A stretch of 64,000 nucleotides of DNA from an uncultured Prevotellaceae bacterium (lineage in GTDB: Bacteria > Bacteroidota > Bacteroidia > Bacteroidales > Bacteroidaceae), in NCBI GenBank assembly GCA_902780635.1, contig CACZGH010000002.1:124001-188000 (forward strand). The letters are read 5' to 3'. Positions 43,485 through 51,573 of the stretch are shown here, piece by piece. Position 1 is the first letter of the stretch, and each line of letters starts with the position of its first letter. The notes below the pieces were generated by a model. The model was not told where the DNA came from. It saw nothing but the letters and a program-made list of their open reading frames with translations, and ran no database searches. A program made the position numbers and the translations under genes.

Positions 43485-44354
43485 TTATCTGACCACCACT
43501 TTCCTGCCATTTACGATGTATATACCTTTGGGCAGTTGTGAAAGATGATGGGTATCATCCGACACTCTTGTGCCTTGGATGGTGAAAATGCCTTTGGATG
43601 ACGATGTGGTGGCTTTCTGTACCCTATCAATAGAAGAAGTGATATTCTGAATGGGCCGAATATTCATACCTCCAACTCTGTATTCACATACCTCCACATT
43701 CTCTATGGTTTCGTGTGGATAGTATTCTAATGGAACAGCATTGAACTCAAGCGCAAATGCCAGGTCTCTATAAAAATAGTCGTAGTCCATATTTTGTGAA
43801 GATGTCCAATAGTAGCCGAGAAGTATATTGTTGCGTGTGTTATATACATATTTCAGTTTGCTCAGATAAACCCAATATCCTGCTGGCATGAGAATGGACT
43901 GATCGTTTGAACCAGTGAAAACCAATCCTTTTATTTCTGAGTCAGCGGGCATGGGCTCATACTCACAATACTCAATAAGCTCCTTGATGTGGTTGAGACT
44001 TGGCATACGCCAATCTTCTCCCCATTTGACATAGGCGGCATCATACTGCGTTCCTCCTATGTCCTCTCCGAGAAAGTCCCAATCGAGAGAGGATACATTG
44101 GAGTAATCTTCATTATCAGAATGACAATACGAATAGGTCTCAAACGTATACTCTTCTTTTTGTGCAGTCTCACCCCACGAAAAATATTCACCATATTGCA
44201 TGGGGGCATCGGCTCCTACATTGCAACAGGCCCATTTCGTGCCGGATGGGAGGCCAAGGTCAATGGCATGGGGATGGTTGTCATCTGGACAGGACTGTGC
44301 TTGAATAACTAATGAAATGAATGCCAATATGCAGGTGAAAAACAATCTTCTCAT
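43485..44354 (-). CDS. Secreted protein with Fibrobacter-paralog-like domain and sorting tail
   Basis: 289 residues from the ATG at 44354, which starts a signal peptide (FFTCILAFISLVIQAQ); the frame reaches back to 44540 but without secretory character. The mature chain begins HAIDLGLPSGTKWACCNVG and contains YGEYFSWGET, the marks of the Fibrobacter succinogenes major paralogous domain, abundant in secreted Bacteroidota proteins and distantly C-type-lectin-like. The C-terminus (IFTIQGTRV ... KGIYIVNGRKVVVR) is a sorting-like tail. Function unknown. Own -7 box. Confidence 0.78.
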   Translation of the reverse strand: MRRLFFTCILAFISLVIQAQSCPDDNHPHAIDLGLPSGTKWACCNVGADAPMQYGEYFSWGETAQKEEYTFETYSYCHSDNEDYSNVSSLDWDFLGEDIGGTQYDAAYVKWGEDWRMPSLNHIKELIEYCEYEPMPADSEIKGLVFTGSNDQSILMPAGYWVYLSKLKYVYNTRNNILLGYYWTSSQNMDYDYFYRDLAFALEFNAVPLEYYPHETIENVEVCEYRVGGMNIRPIQNITSSIDRVQKATTSSSKGIFTIQGTRVSDDTHHLSQLPKGIYIVNGRKVVVR

Positions 44355-44377
44355 AAAGTCAAAATTGAAAAACGATG

Positions 44378-44385
44378 CAAAAGTA
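44378..44385 (-). promoter_or_regulatory. -7 box of the Fibrobacter-paralog-like protein gene
   Basis: TACTTTTG on the minus strand, 23 nt before the ATG at 44354; this supports the shorter start, since the longer frame would run through the box. Confidence 0.5.
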
Positions 44386-44616
44386 ATCATTTCTTCCAAT
44401 CTATGGCGCATAAAAGGGCAAAATATGATCATGCGTAAAATTATTTCGATATTATCATGTCCTTGCAATCTGCCTCTCCGTTGCAATTGGGCGAGGTAGT
44501 CAGTGTAAATGATAAAACTGTTCTTTGATATTGGTTCCATGATCGTCTTATTTTGATTCTACTGGCAAAAGTATACCTTCTCTGGCTATCTGCTATGTCA
44601 TTTTGAAATGAGGTTC

Positions 44617-44873
44617 GACGAGTAGTTTGTTTAGTTGACAAGATGACAATTAGACGAGTAGACAAGTTGTTTGTTTAGTTGACGAGTAGACAAGCAGAAG
44701 TCAGGATGTTTTTTTGAGAGAGAGGCAAAGAAAAATCGCTTTTTTCTTTGTATCCCGTTAGGGATATATTCTTTTTTTATCTTTATCAATATCATTTACA
44801 TTAACATTATCATTATCATTATCATTAAGCGATACTTTGCCATGTTTTGCGATGTTTTGCGATGTTTTGCGAT
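44617..44873. repeat. Cluster of short tandem repeats
   Basis: Three arrays lie in a gene-free stretch: GACGAGTAG and TTGTTTAGTTGAC units (44617-44695), an ATTATC trinucleotide-like run (44806-44827) and three copies of ATGTTTTGCG (44842-44873). No coding frame is supported between 44386 and 44956. Confidence 0.6.
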
Positions 44874-44916
44874 GAGAGAATTAAAGAAGGCAGATTGCAA
44901 ATTGAGACTAAAAAAA

Positions 44917-44937
44917 GGCCGTGACATTGCCACGGCC
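44917..44937 (-). terminator. Terminator of the SusC-to-SusE/F operon
   Basis: Stem GGCCGTG / CACGGCC with a 7-nt loop; in the minus-strand RNA it is followed by a run of U residues (A run at 44911-44916). It lies 20 bp after the last gene of the operon. Confidence 0.8.
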
Positions 44938-44956
44938 CTCTTTTTAAAGATCAATT

Positions 44957-47245
44957 TTATTTCACAATCTTCTTACCATTCATGATGTAAATGCCGTGCT
45001 GCGTTGGATGCTGCACACGTACACCAGAGATAGTATAGATGTCGTTAGAGGTCTGACCCTCCATGACCTTGATGTCCTTCACGCTGTCGGGAGCGCCTTC
45101 CACGACGGTCATCACACCGGCACTCAGACCATTGGTGAAGTCGATGGTGATGGTGTAGGTCTGATCCCATACGAACACACCCTTGAAGGAGATGTTTCCA
45201 TCGCTCTCACCCACCTGCAGATACTCATTGTCTGAGGTGATGGAATACTCAGTGCCTGGCTTGAACTCGATACCCCAGTTGGGCTGTCCGAAGAACTTGT
45301 AGTTGCACCAGTTGTCCCACATCTCAATACCGCAGGTGACCACATAGCGGTAGATGTTGGGCGCTACCTGTGCGACAGGAATGTCGACTAATGCGCCGGT
45401 GTTCCAACCCGGAGCATCGGTGTTGACAGACGGACGGCCAATGCCTTCGCCAATAATCCAGAGACCACCCTCATAGATGGTGGCAGGAGCATTCATGGTG
45501 CCTGGGAAGATCTTCAGGTTGTTCTTCTCTTCCATCAGCACGAATGTATATTTGCCACTGACAGCATTGAATCTGAATTTGCCATCGCCCAGACCTTCAG
45601 CAAATTGATTGTCAGTGTAGATGTTGTCGATGACAAAATCGGGAGTGGTGATGGTGATGATGTCACCTTGATTCACGTCTAACTCTGCCACGAAATTGTT
45701 GCCATTGGCCACCATCTCTACGCCGTTGATCGTAGGTTTGGGAACAGATGAAGGCTGATATTCGACAGTGATTTTACCGGGAACACCCTTGATGTCATTC
45801 ACAGGATCACTTGCCACAAATCCGTTGAGGTCGATGGTCAGGATCACTTTGTCGCCCTTGCCCAATGGTGCGGCACCACCGAAGATGTTTCCGTCGTCAC
45901 CACCGCGCTGGTAGATTTCATTTCCATTCTCGTCATACACCCACTCTCCCTGAGGCGTGTTGACATAGAAGTAGTCGTTGGGCTCCATGACGAAGTCCTC
46001 ACCATGGAATTCCATGCCCCATCCATACTGTCCGAAGAACTTGAAGTTGATGCCTGTCAGCTCCTGGCCATAGGTGAACGCAATCTTGTAGATGTTGTCG
46101 CTGACCTGAGCCACAGGAATACTGTTGGTGACAGCTGGAGCCCAGTTGGAGTTGTTCTGTGCTGCTGTGGGCTGACCGATGTTGGAACCGATGATCCAAA
46201 GAGCCTTGTTGGCTTCGAAGGTGCCTGGTGCCTCATAGGTGCCTGGGATGATCTTCACATAGTTCATGGTTGGCATCAGCAATACGGTGTAGTTGCCGCT
46301 GATGGCATTGAACTTGAATTTGCCATTGCCCTGGTTGGTGGCAGCGAACTCATCCACATATGCTTTGTCAATGTCCATGTCAATCACAGAAGCATTGCCA
46401 ATCGTGAACTCGCTTCCCTGGGTCAGTGCGGCCTCAGCGTAGTAATTGTTGCCGGCTTTGACCATGTTCACACCATTGAAGGTGGGGAAGTCGGCGGGCA
46501 CATACTCCTGATAGTCCACGGTGACCTTGCCTGGAGTGTAGTTCATATCCACAGTGACAATGAGTTTGTCGCCGTTGCCGAAAGATGCTGTGCTTTGGGA
46601 GTAGAGGTTACCTTTGTCGCCACTGGCACCGTCCTGAGCGCCCACATACAGCCAGGGGTTCTCTTCCATCCAGATGTCGCCCTCGCCAGTACCTGGCAAC
46701 ACATCGCCACCCCAGTTCTTTCCTTTAAAGAACTTGAAGTTGACCTGAGCATCGGCGTTCAGTTGCTGGCCAAAGACGAGTGTGAGACGATAGATATTGG
46801 GCTCTACCTGTGGGACGGCCACGTCGGCGCCACCCTGCCAGTTGATGCGGTTGGTCACATAACTGGGGAATCCAATGTTTTCGCTACCATTGATGTACAA
46901 AGCTCGGTTGATGTCCCAGTTGGCAAAACCAGAGTCAGGGTCGTCGTCAACCTGTCTGTATTCCACGGCGACATACTTTTTGTCGGGGTCGGCAGTGAAC
47001 CAATAAGCATAGTCGGCCTGTCCGTAGGCCTGGAATGTCCAGACATCTCCTGACTTGTGTGTGAAGAAGTCGGGCATCACATACCAAGACTCATCTGTGC
47101 CAGGAAGGATGTAGTCCTGTCCCTTGACCAGCACGCCGTCATAGCCTTTCGAACCGTCTATGACGAGCGCTGTCTGTGCTTGCACAGTGGTGGCGCATGC
47201 GAATATTGCCATCGCTACGCTCAATCGTGTAAACCATTTTCTCAT
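44957..47245 (-). CDS. SusE/SusF-like surface glycan-binding protein with sorting tail
   Basis: 762 residues. The signal peptide (AMAIFACATTVQAQ) has no lipobox. Three to four similar domains follow, each with the series LWIIGSNIGQP, NIYKIAFTYGQEL, NFKFFGQYGWGMEF, and pairs of beta modules with GKITVEYQPS, the pattern of SusE/SusF carbohydrate-binding repeats. The C-terminus (IYTISGVRVQHPTQHGIYIMNGKKIVK) is a sorting-like tail. In the operon it takes the position where a lipidated SusE would be expected, so binding of the target glycan at the cell surface is inferred. Last gene before the terminator. Confidence 0.78.
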   Translation of the reverse strand: MRKWFTRLSVAMAIFACATTVQAQTALVIDGSKGYDGVLVKGQDYILPGTDESWYVMPDFFTHKSGDVWTFQAYGQADYAYWFTADPDKKYVAVEYRQVDDDPDSGFANWDINRALYINGSENIGFPSYVTNRINWQGGADVAVPQVEPNIYRLTLVFGQQLNADAQVNFKFFKGKNWGGDVLPGTGEGDIWMEENPWLYVGAQDGASGDKGNLYSQSTASFGNGDKLIVTVDMNYTPGKVTVDYQEYVPADFPTFNGVNMVKAGNNYYAEAALTQGSEFTIGNASVIDMDIDKAYVDEFAATNQGNGKFKFNAISGNYTVLLMPTMNYVKIIPGTYEAPGTFEANKALWIIGSNIGQPTAAQNNSNWAPAVTNSIPVAQVSDNIYKIAFTYGQELTGINFKFFGQYGWGMEFHGEDFVMEPNDYFYVNTPQGEWVYDENGNEIYQRGGDDGNIFGGAAPLGKGDKVILTIDLNGFVASDPVNDIKGVPGKITVEYQPSSVPKPTINGVEMVANGNNFVAELDVNQGDIITITTPDFVIDNIYTDNQFAEGLGDGKFRFNAVSGKYTFVLMEEKNNLKIFPGTMNAPATIYEGGLWIIGEGIGRPSVNTDAPGWNTGALVDIPVAQVAPNIYRYVVTCGIEMWDNWCNYKFFGQPNWGIEFKPGTEYSITSDNEYLQVGESDGNISFKGVFVWDQTYTITIDFTNGLSAGVMTVVEGAPDSVKDIKVMEGQTSNDIYTISGVRVQHPTQHGIYIMNGKKIVK

Positions 47246-47292
47246 AATCTGTTGATTTAGGTGAATAATAATAGTTATTGATGATTAATTGT

Positions 47293-48900
47293 TCAGTTTC
47301 TTATTTCCTTTCTCCCATGACGGATGTAGATGCCCGGACGGGTAGGGGAGGGCGACATCACACCCGTGAGCGTATAGAGCCGAGACGAGTCTGAAGGTGG
47401 CGCCTGCGTGCGCAGCGTCTGAAGGCCATCTGGCTGGTCGGTGTTCATCAGTACTGAGACGGCAGCGCGTGGCGGCAGGGAGATCTGCTCGTAGCGGTTG
47501 ACGCCATCGGTGATGTTCACCTTGAGTTGTCTATGGTTGGAGTTGTACAGGATGACGGCGAGTGAGCCGTCAGGATTGCGGAAGGCGGAGTAGGTGACCC
47601 CATTGTACCACCATCCCTCTGTCGCGATACGTTGTGCTCCCGGCCTTACCACCGATGACAGGTGGCAGATGACATAGTAATGGGAGTTGAGCGTATACGA
47701 CTTGTAGTCATTTTCGATATCTATCGCGCCAAAGCATGTCTGGCAACCACCGTCGAGATTGGGTCCTCGTTGCATGTCGAGCATGAAATTCCAGACGATA
47801 GCGCCGATGCAATGTTTGTTCATCGTGTGCAGACCAATATTGACCATGCAGTCGGCCAGTGAGGAGTCGAGATTGCGCCCGTTGTTCCAGGTGCCTATTG
47901 ATGCCTCGGTGAACAGCAATTCCTTTTCAGGATATAGATCATGGATGACGTTGAGCTCATCACTGTTGCCGCCATAATTGTGATAGGCAGCGCCCACGAC
48001 GAGTTCCTTGCCTTCAAACTCCGTGTTCTCAAACAGCTTGTAGATCTTGGCAGGATACTGCTGCTCACTCTCTTTGCCGTCGTAGTTGTAATTGTGGTCG
48101 AAGAGATAGATTTTGGTGCTCAGACCAGCCTGTTTGAAGGCGGTGGCCATGCGTTTGACAAATCCGGCCTCTTCGTTCCATGGCATATAGAGTGATGCGC
48201 AGTTGCCCGGATTGAGAGGCTCGTTCTGCGGACTGACGGCATAGATGTTGATGCCCTCGTGGCGCATGGCCTCGATGAACTTGACAAAGTAGTCGGCGTA
48301 GGTCTTGTAGTAACTGGACGACAAATGTCCGTCGGTCCAGCTGTTATGTGCGGTGGGATTGCTGAGGCTGCTGACCTTCATCCAGCGCGGACAGGTCCAT
48401 GGCGCTGCGATGATTTTCAGTTGCGGGTTAATGGCAAGGATCTCTTTCAAGACAGGGATGACGTAGTCGGTCTCATCGGAATACAGTCTGAAATGCCGGA
48501 GCAGGTCGTCTTGTGGCCCTTTCTCGTCGCAGAGAGAGTATTCCGTGCTTGAGAAATCATTGCATCCGATGGAGATGCGCACATAAGAGACGCCATAGCC
48601 CTCCGTCGGAGAGAACGTCTTGGTCAGAAGTTGGGTGCGGTCTTCCTGACTCATCTTCAGCAGATTGTAGCTCGACGAATAAGTGATGGCAAAACCAAAA
48701 CCGTCGATGGTCTGGAAGGTCTCTGTCGGTTTCAGCACGATGGCACTGCGCACATTGTCGCTCTTCTCACCTGTCAGTGTGCTCTTGGTGAGAGAGTAGG
48801 TGCGTGTGCCGTCTGTGGTGAAGACCATTCCCTCCTGGGCCATGATCCCTATGGGGGAAAAGGCGAAGAAGAGACAACAGGCATATTTGAATATCTTCAT
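47293..48900 (-). CDS. GH30 family glycoside hydrolase (beta-1,6-glucanase-like)
   Basis: 535 residues with a signal peptide (CLFFAFSPIGIMAQ). The TIM barrel is marked by QTIDGFGFAITYSSSY, SYVRISIGCNDFS and APWTCPRWMK. The acid/base Glu sits at about residue 226 (AVSPQNEPLNP) and the nucleophile at about 331 (LLFTEASIGTW). A C-terminal beta domain (about 430-500) is usual for GH30. The signature suggests the subfamily of endo-beta-1,6-glucanases; glucosylceramidase or xylanase activity is not excluded. The tail (RPGIYIRHGRKEIRN) resembles the sorting end seen in neighbours. Encoded within the SusC/D operon, hence a PUL-specific enzyme. Confidence 0.85.
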   Translation of the reverse strand: MKIFKYACCLFFAFSPIGIMAQEGMVFTTDGTRTYSLTKSTLTGEKSDNVRSAIVLKPTETFQTIDGFGFAITYSSSYNLLKMSQEDRTQLLTKTFSPTEGYGVSYVRISIGCNDFSSTEYSLCDEKGPQDDLLRHFRLYSDETDYVIPVLKEILAINPQLKIIAAPWTCPRWMKVSSLSNPTAHNSWTDGHLSSSYYKTYADYFVKFIEAMRHEGINIYAVSPQNEPLNPGNCASLYMPWNEEAGFVKRMATAFKQAGLSTKIYLFDHNYNYDGKESEQQYPAKIYKLFENTEFEGKELVVGAAYHNYGGNSDELNVIHDLYPEKELLFTEASIGTWNNGRNLDSSLADCMVNIGLHTMNKHCIGAIVWNFMLDMQRGPNLDGGCQTCFGAIDIENDYKSYTLNSHYYVICHLSSVVRPGAQRIATEGWWYNGVTYSAFRNPDGSLAVILYNSNHRQLKVNITDGVNRYEQISLPPRAAVSVLMNTDQPDGLQTLRTQAPPSDSSRLYTLTGVMSPSPTRPGIYIRHGRKEIRN

Positions 48901-48970
48901 AAAATGCTTCGTATTGTTATTTTATTCAAGTTTCGCAATTACTCAACTTACGAAAGTTGAGTTAGTTATT

Positions 48971-49630
48971 TTACTCATTTCCTTCTACTTGCCACCATTT
49001 GACTCCCAGGTCGCTGCTGGGCACATAAGTGAGCGTCTTATGGTCGGGCAAGGCTACATGAATGACATAGTCGCGGCGCAGTTGGAGCGGGTGAGCGACC
49101 CATGTGTGTGACACCTCACTGTTGAGCACGATGACGACCAGCACGAGGCTCCCTTTCTTGACCTTCCCGTATGCTGATGACAGCCGGGCGATGTCGAAGT
49201 GAATCTGGCTGTATCGTACCGAACTGTAAGTGTCCAGTTTTCCATCAGCGAGCGCGCCGTAGGCACTCACAGGGTGTATCGTTTTCTGTTGCCCGTCTTT
49301 CTCATAGCGTAGTACGGGGTTGTAGGGTTGGCTCACGTCGATGAGCGGTGCTTTGTTGCCGTCGGGCATCAGTGAGCGGTCTGACTCACGTCCCACCGCA
49401 TAGTTCAAGTCGGTCTCCTCGTTGTAAAACAGGTAGACATTGCCTTCGGGCGCCTGTACCTGCGCACCCGTCACGGTGATGTCGAGAGATCTGACGACAT
49501 CAGGCTCAGGCACCGTGTCATCATCGACAGACTCATTGCAGGAGGTGATGAGAAACAGAGCCATCAGAAGGCCTGAGAAGAGTATGCCTCTCCTCAAACC
49601 TTCTGTTGGATGGATGTGTCTCTTTGCCAT
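48971..49630 (-). CDS. PUL lipoprotein of unknown function
   Basis: 219 residues with a lipoprotein signal peptide (LLMALFLITSCNE). The mature part starts with an acidic stretch (VDDDTVPEPDVV), then beta-rich sequence with VYLFYNEETDLNYAVG, YSQIHFDIARLSSAYG and VKKGSLVLVVIVLNSEV. No family recognised. The position between the DUF4998-like lipoprotein and GH30 in the operon, with 6 bp to its upstream neighbour, points to a surface role in glycan capture. Confidence 0.7.
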   Translation of the reverse strand: MAKRHIHPTEGLRRGILFSGLLMALFLITSCNESVDDDTVPEPDVVRSLDITVTGAQVQAPEGNVYLFYNEETDLNYAVGRESDRSLMPDGNKAPLIDVSQPYNPVLRYEKDGQQKTIHPVSAYGALADGKLDTYSSVRYSQIHFDIARLSSAYGKVKKGSLVLVVIVLNSEVSHTWVAHPLQLRRDYVIHVALPDHKTLTYVPSSDLGVKWWQVEGNE

Positions 49631-49636
49631 GGGTTC

Positions 49637-50035
49637 CTATTCGCGTCCAGGGATGGGGGTGAAAGTCTCTGTCACGGGGATTGAGAGATTGCCGAAGCCG
49701 TCGATGGTGAATACCTCAAACTCGTAGCCTTGCAGCTCCAGGTCTGTCACGGTATATTCGGTGACCACCTCGGGGATGTCGATAGAACGGATGTCAGAGG
49801 CCGTCTTCTTCACCACGATACGCATCGTCTTGATCAGATGGGTGTCGTCGACGATATCCCACATCAAGGTCAGGCTGCCTGGCTCTTGAGATGCTGCCCT
49901 CAGGTTTCTCACCGCCGGGGCGTAGGTCGGGATATTGTCAAGATATTCTTTGTAATTGTCGTCCATGTCTTTGCAAGAGGTGGCCGTCACCAGCACCATG
50001 CATACGATGGATATGATATATATCAGTCGTTTCAT
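49637..50035 (-). CDS. Small PUL lipoprotein, DUF4998/fibronectin-like
   Basis: 132 residues with a lipobox (VCMVLVTATSCKDMDD). The mature chain is one immunoglobulin/fibronectin-like domain: APAVRNLRAASQEPGSLTLMW, then MRIVVKKTASDIR and TVTDLELQGYEFEVFTIDGFGN. DUF4998-type domains of this kind accompany SusC/D systems and act as spacers or glycan-binding parts of surface proteins. Stops one codon short of the next gene's start region; part of the operon. Confidence 0.7.
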   Translation of the reverse strand: MKRLIYIISIVCMVLVTATSCKDMDDNYKEYLDNIPTYAPAVRNLRAASQEPGSLTLMWDIVDDTHLIKTMRIVVKKTASDIRSIDIPEVVTEYTVTDLELQGYEFEVFTIDGFGNLSIPVTETFTPIPGRE

Positions 50036-50074
50036 AAGTATGGATGTATTTTTGATGATTCAACTTACTATGCA

Positions 50075-51532
50075 TTATTTCCTTCTGCGAGGTGCAGAGG
50101 CCTGGTTCTCCCTTGCTGCCAACTCCTCATGTGATACGAGTACCGATCCGTAGAGGTTCAGCTCCGACATACCGGCGATATTGCGCTTCGAGAGATCCCA
50201 GTTCTCAACCATTCTCACGCGTATGTAGCGCACCGAGTCGGTCATGGCTTCCAGTTCCCACTCGTGTCCATCGATGGCATACTGATAGCTCTCGTTGGTG
50301 GGCATGTAGACATTCTCGTGTCCGAAGTAGGATGGGTTGGTCCAGTAGATAGGCAATGTGCCAGCCGTGGAGTTGGTAGAGATGTCGCAGTCTTTGATGA
50401 GGAACCAGTCTTCCTCGTTGAGTGTCATTGAGCCAAAGAGTTTGAAACGCTTCAGGTTTTGTGGCTGATAGTAGAAATAGTCGTCGGAGACACCACTTGT
50501 CTGGCCACTGGCACCTGAGTAGGGCTGGTTGTCGTAGGTGTATGCGCGCTGCCATGCCTTGAGCCTGGAGATGGAGACCACCTGGTGCATGTCTATCACG
50601 ATGTCCACTTGGTCGGTGTCCCATGGGATGGACGCACCGTAGGTCACGCTTGAATTGTCACAGTCGGTGCCGCAATAGTTCTGCGTGTTAGAGGTGTTGC
50701 TGTCGATGATGCCGTCGAAGATGGCTTCGTTTTTGTACTCCCATGCCGGTTGCAGGGTGGTGAGTCTGGGTACCAAAGTCCAGATAAACTCTTTGACCTT
50801 TCCATTGACGGGATCTTCACGTTCGATAAATTTCAGCGACTCCTGCTCTGCCGGCACATTGATGTTGGATGGTGTGCTCTGTGCAGTCTTGTTGCCAGAG
50901 GCATCCTCAATGCGGTAGCTGACTGCATAGTTGCCAGCGAACATGTTGCGGATGTTGGCCTTGGCGTTCTTCTGTTTGCTGCTCAGATAGCGCGTACGTG
51001 TCACACCTTCAGCGTCGGTATAATCGACGACGACATACACGATTTTCGCTGGGGTGCTCGACGTGATGTCATCAGTTTTGGCATCAGCGCCCGCAGGGTT
51101 TTCCCATGTCACGGCCAGTCCACCACAGATGGGGTTGATCTCGAGATTGTCTTTGATCACATTGATAAACGAGCGTCCGGGCTGCACATTGATGACCGTG
51201 GCGCTGGTCTCTCCGCCCCACTTGTCGACAGCAGAGACATGCACGGGGTAGGTCTTTGTCTCGTCGGCCAGACCGTCAATCTCTATCTTGTTGTCATAAA
51301 TACTGGTCGTGCGATAGACGTCTTTGCCCAGCGAATTGGTGTAGGCGGCCTTGATGTACAGCAAATCGTTGTTGTGAGGTGCTGTGAACTTGATGATGGC
51401 GCCACCCATGGTCGGCTCATAACTCAGATTGATAGGAGGTGTCAGGTCGGTGTCATCGTCCTTACAACCAGCCAGTGACACTACCATCAACAGCAACACA
51501 GCCAGCGGTCCATATTTTATCATCTTTTTCAT
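50075..51532 (-). CDS. Surface glycan-binding lipoprotein (DUF4959-DUF5126-DUF5000-like)
   Basis: 485 residues from the ATG at 51532, which directly precedes a lipoprotein signal peptide (LLLMVVSLAGCKDDD); the frame reaches back to 51637 and overlaps susD, so the shorter start is preferred (51559 is also possible). Two Ig-like domains (about 25-215: YEPTMGGAIIKFTAPHN, ADETKTYPVHVSAVDKWGG, PICGGLAVTWENP) lead to a galactose-binding-like C-terminal domain (about 250-470: WEYKNEAIFDGIIDSNT, FTIDMHQVV-type VDIVIDMHQVVSISRLKAW, RYIRVRMVENWD). This set is the usual surface glycan-binding protein next to SusD. Binds the polysaccharide at the outer face. Confidence 0.82.
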   Translation of the reverse strand: MKKMIKYGPLAVLLLMVVSLAGCKDDDTDLTPPINLSYEPTMGGAIIKFTAPHNNDLLYIKAAYTNSLGKDVYRTTSIYDNKIEIDGLADETKTYPVHVSAVDKWGGETSATVINVQPGRSFINVIKDNLEINPICGGLAVTWENPAGADAKTDDITSSTPAKIVYVVVDYTDAEGVTRTRYLSSKQKNAKANIRNMFAGNYAVSYRIEDASGNKTAQSTPSNINVPAEQESLKFIEREDPVNGKVKEFIWTLVPRLTTLQPAWEYKNEAIFDGIIDSNTSNTQNYCGTDCDNSSVTYGASIPWDTDQVDIVIDMHQVVSISRLKAWQRAYTYDNQPYSGASGQTSGVSDDYFYYQPQNLKRFKLFGSMTLNEEDWFLIKDCDISTNSTAGTLPIYWTNPSYFGHENVYMPTNESYQYAIDGHEWELEAMTDSVRYIRVRMVENWDLSKRNIAGMSELNLYGSVLVSHEELAARENQASAPRRRK

Positions 51533-51573
51533 GTCTGTTTTCGTTATATGTTTTGTCATATTACTCTTATACC

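Noticed and set aside
44806-44873. Possible CRISPR-like array
   Set aside because: The repeats are only 3-10 nt, contiguous and without spacers; simple tandem repeats.
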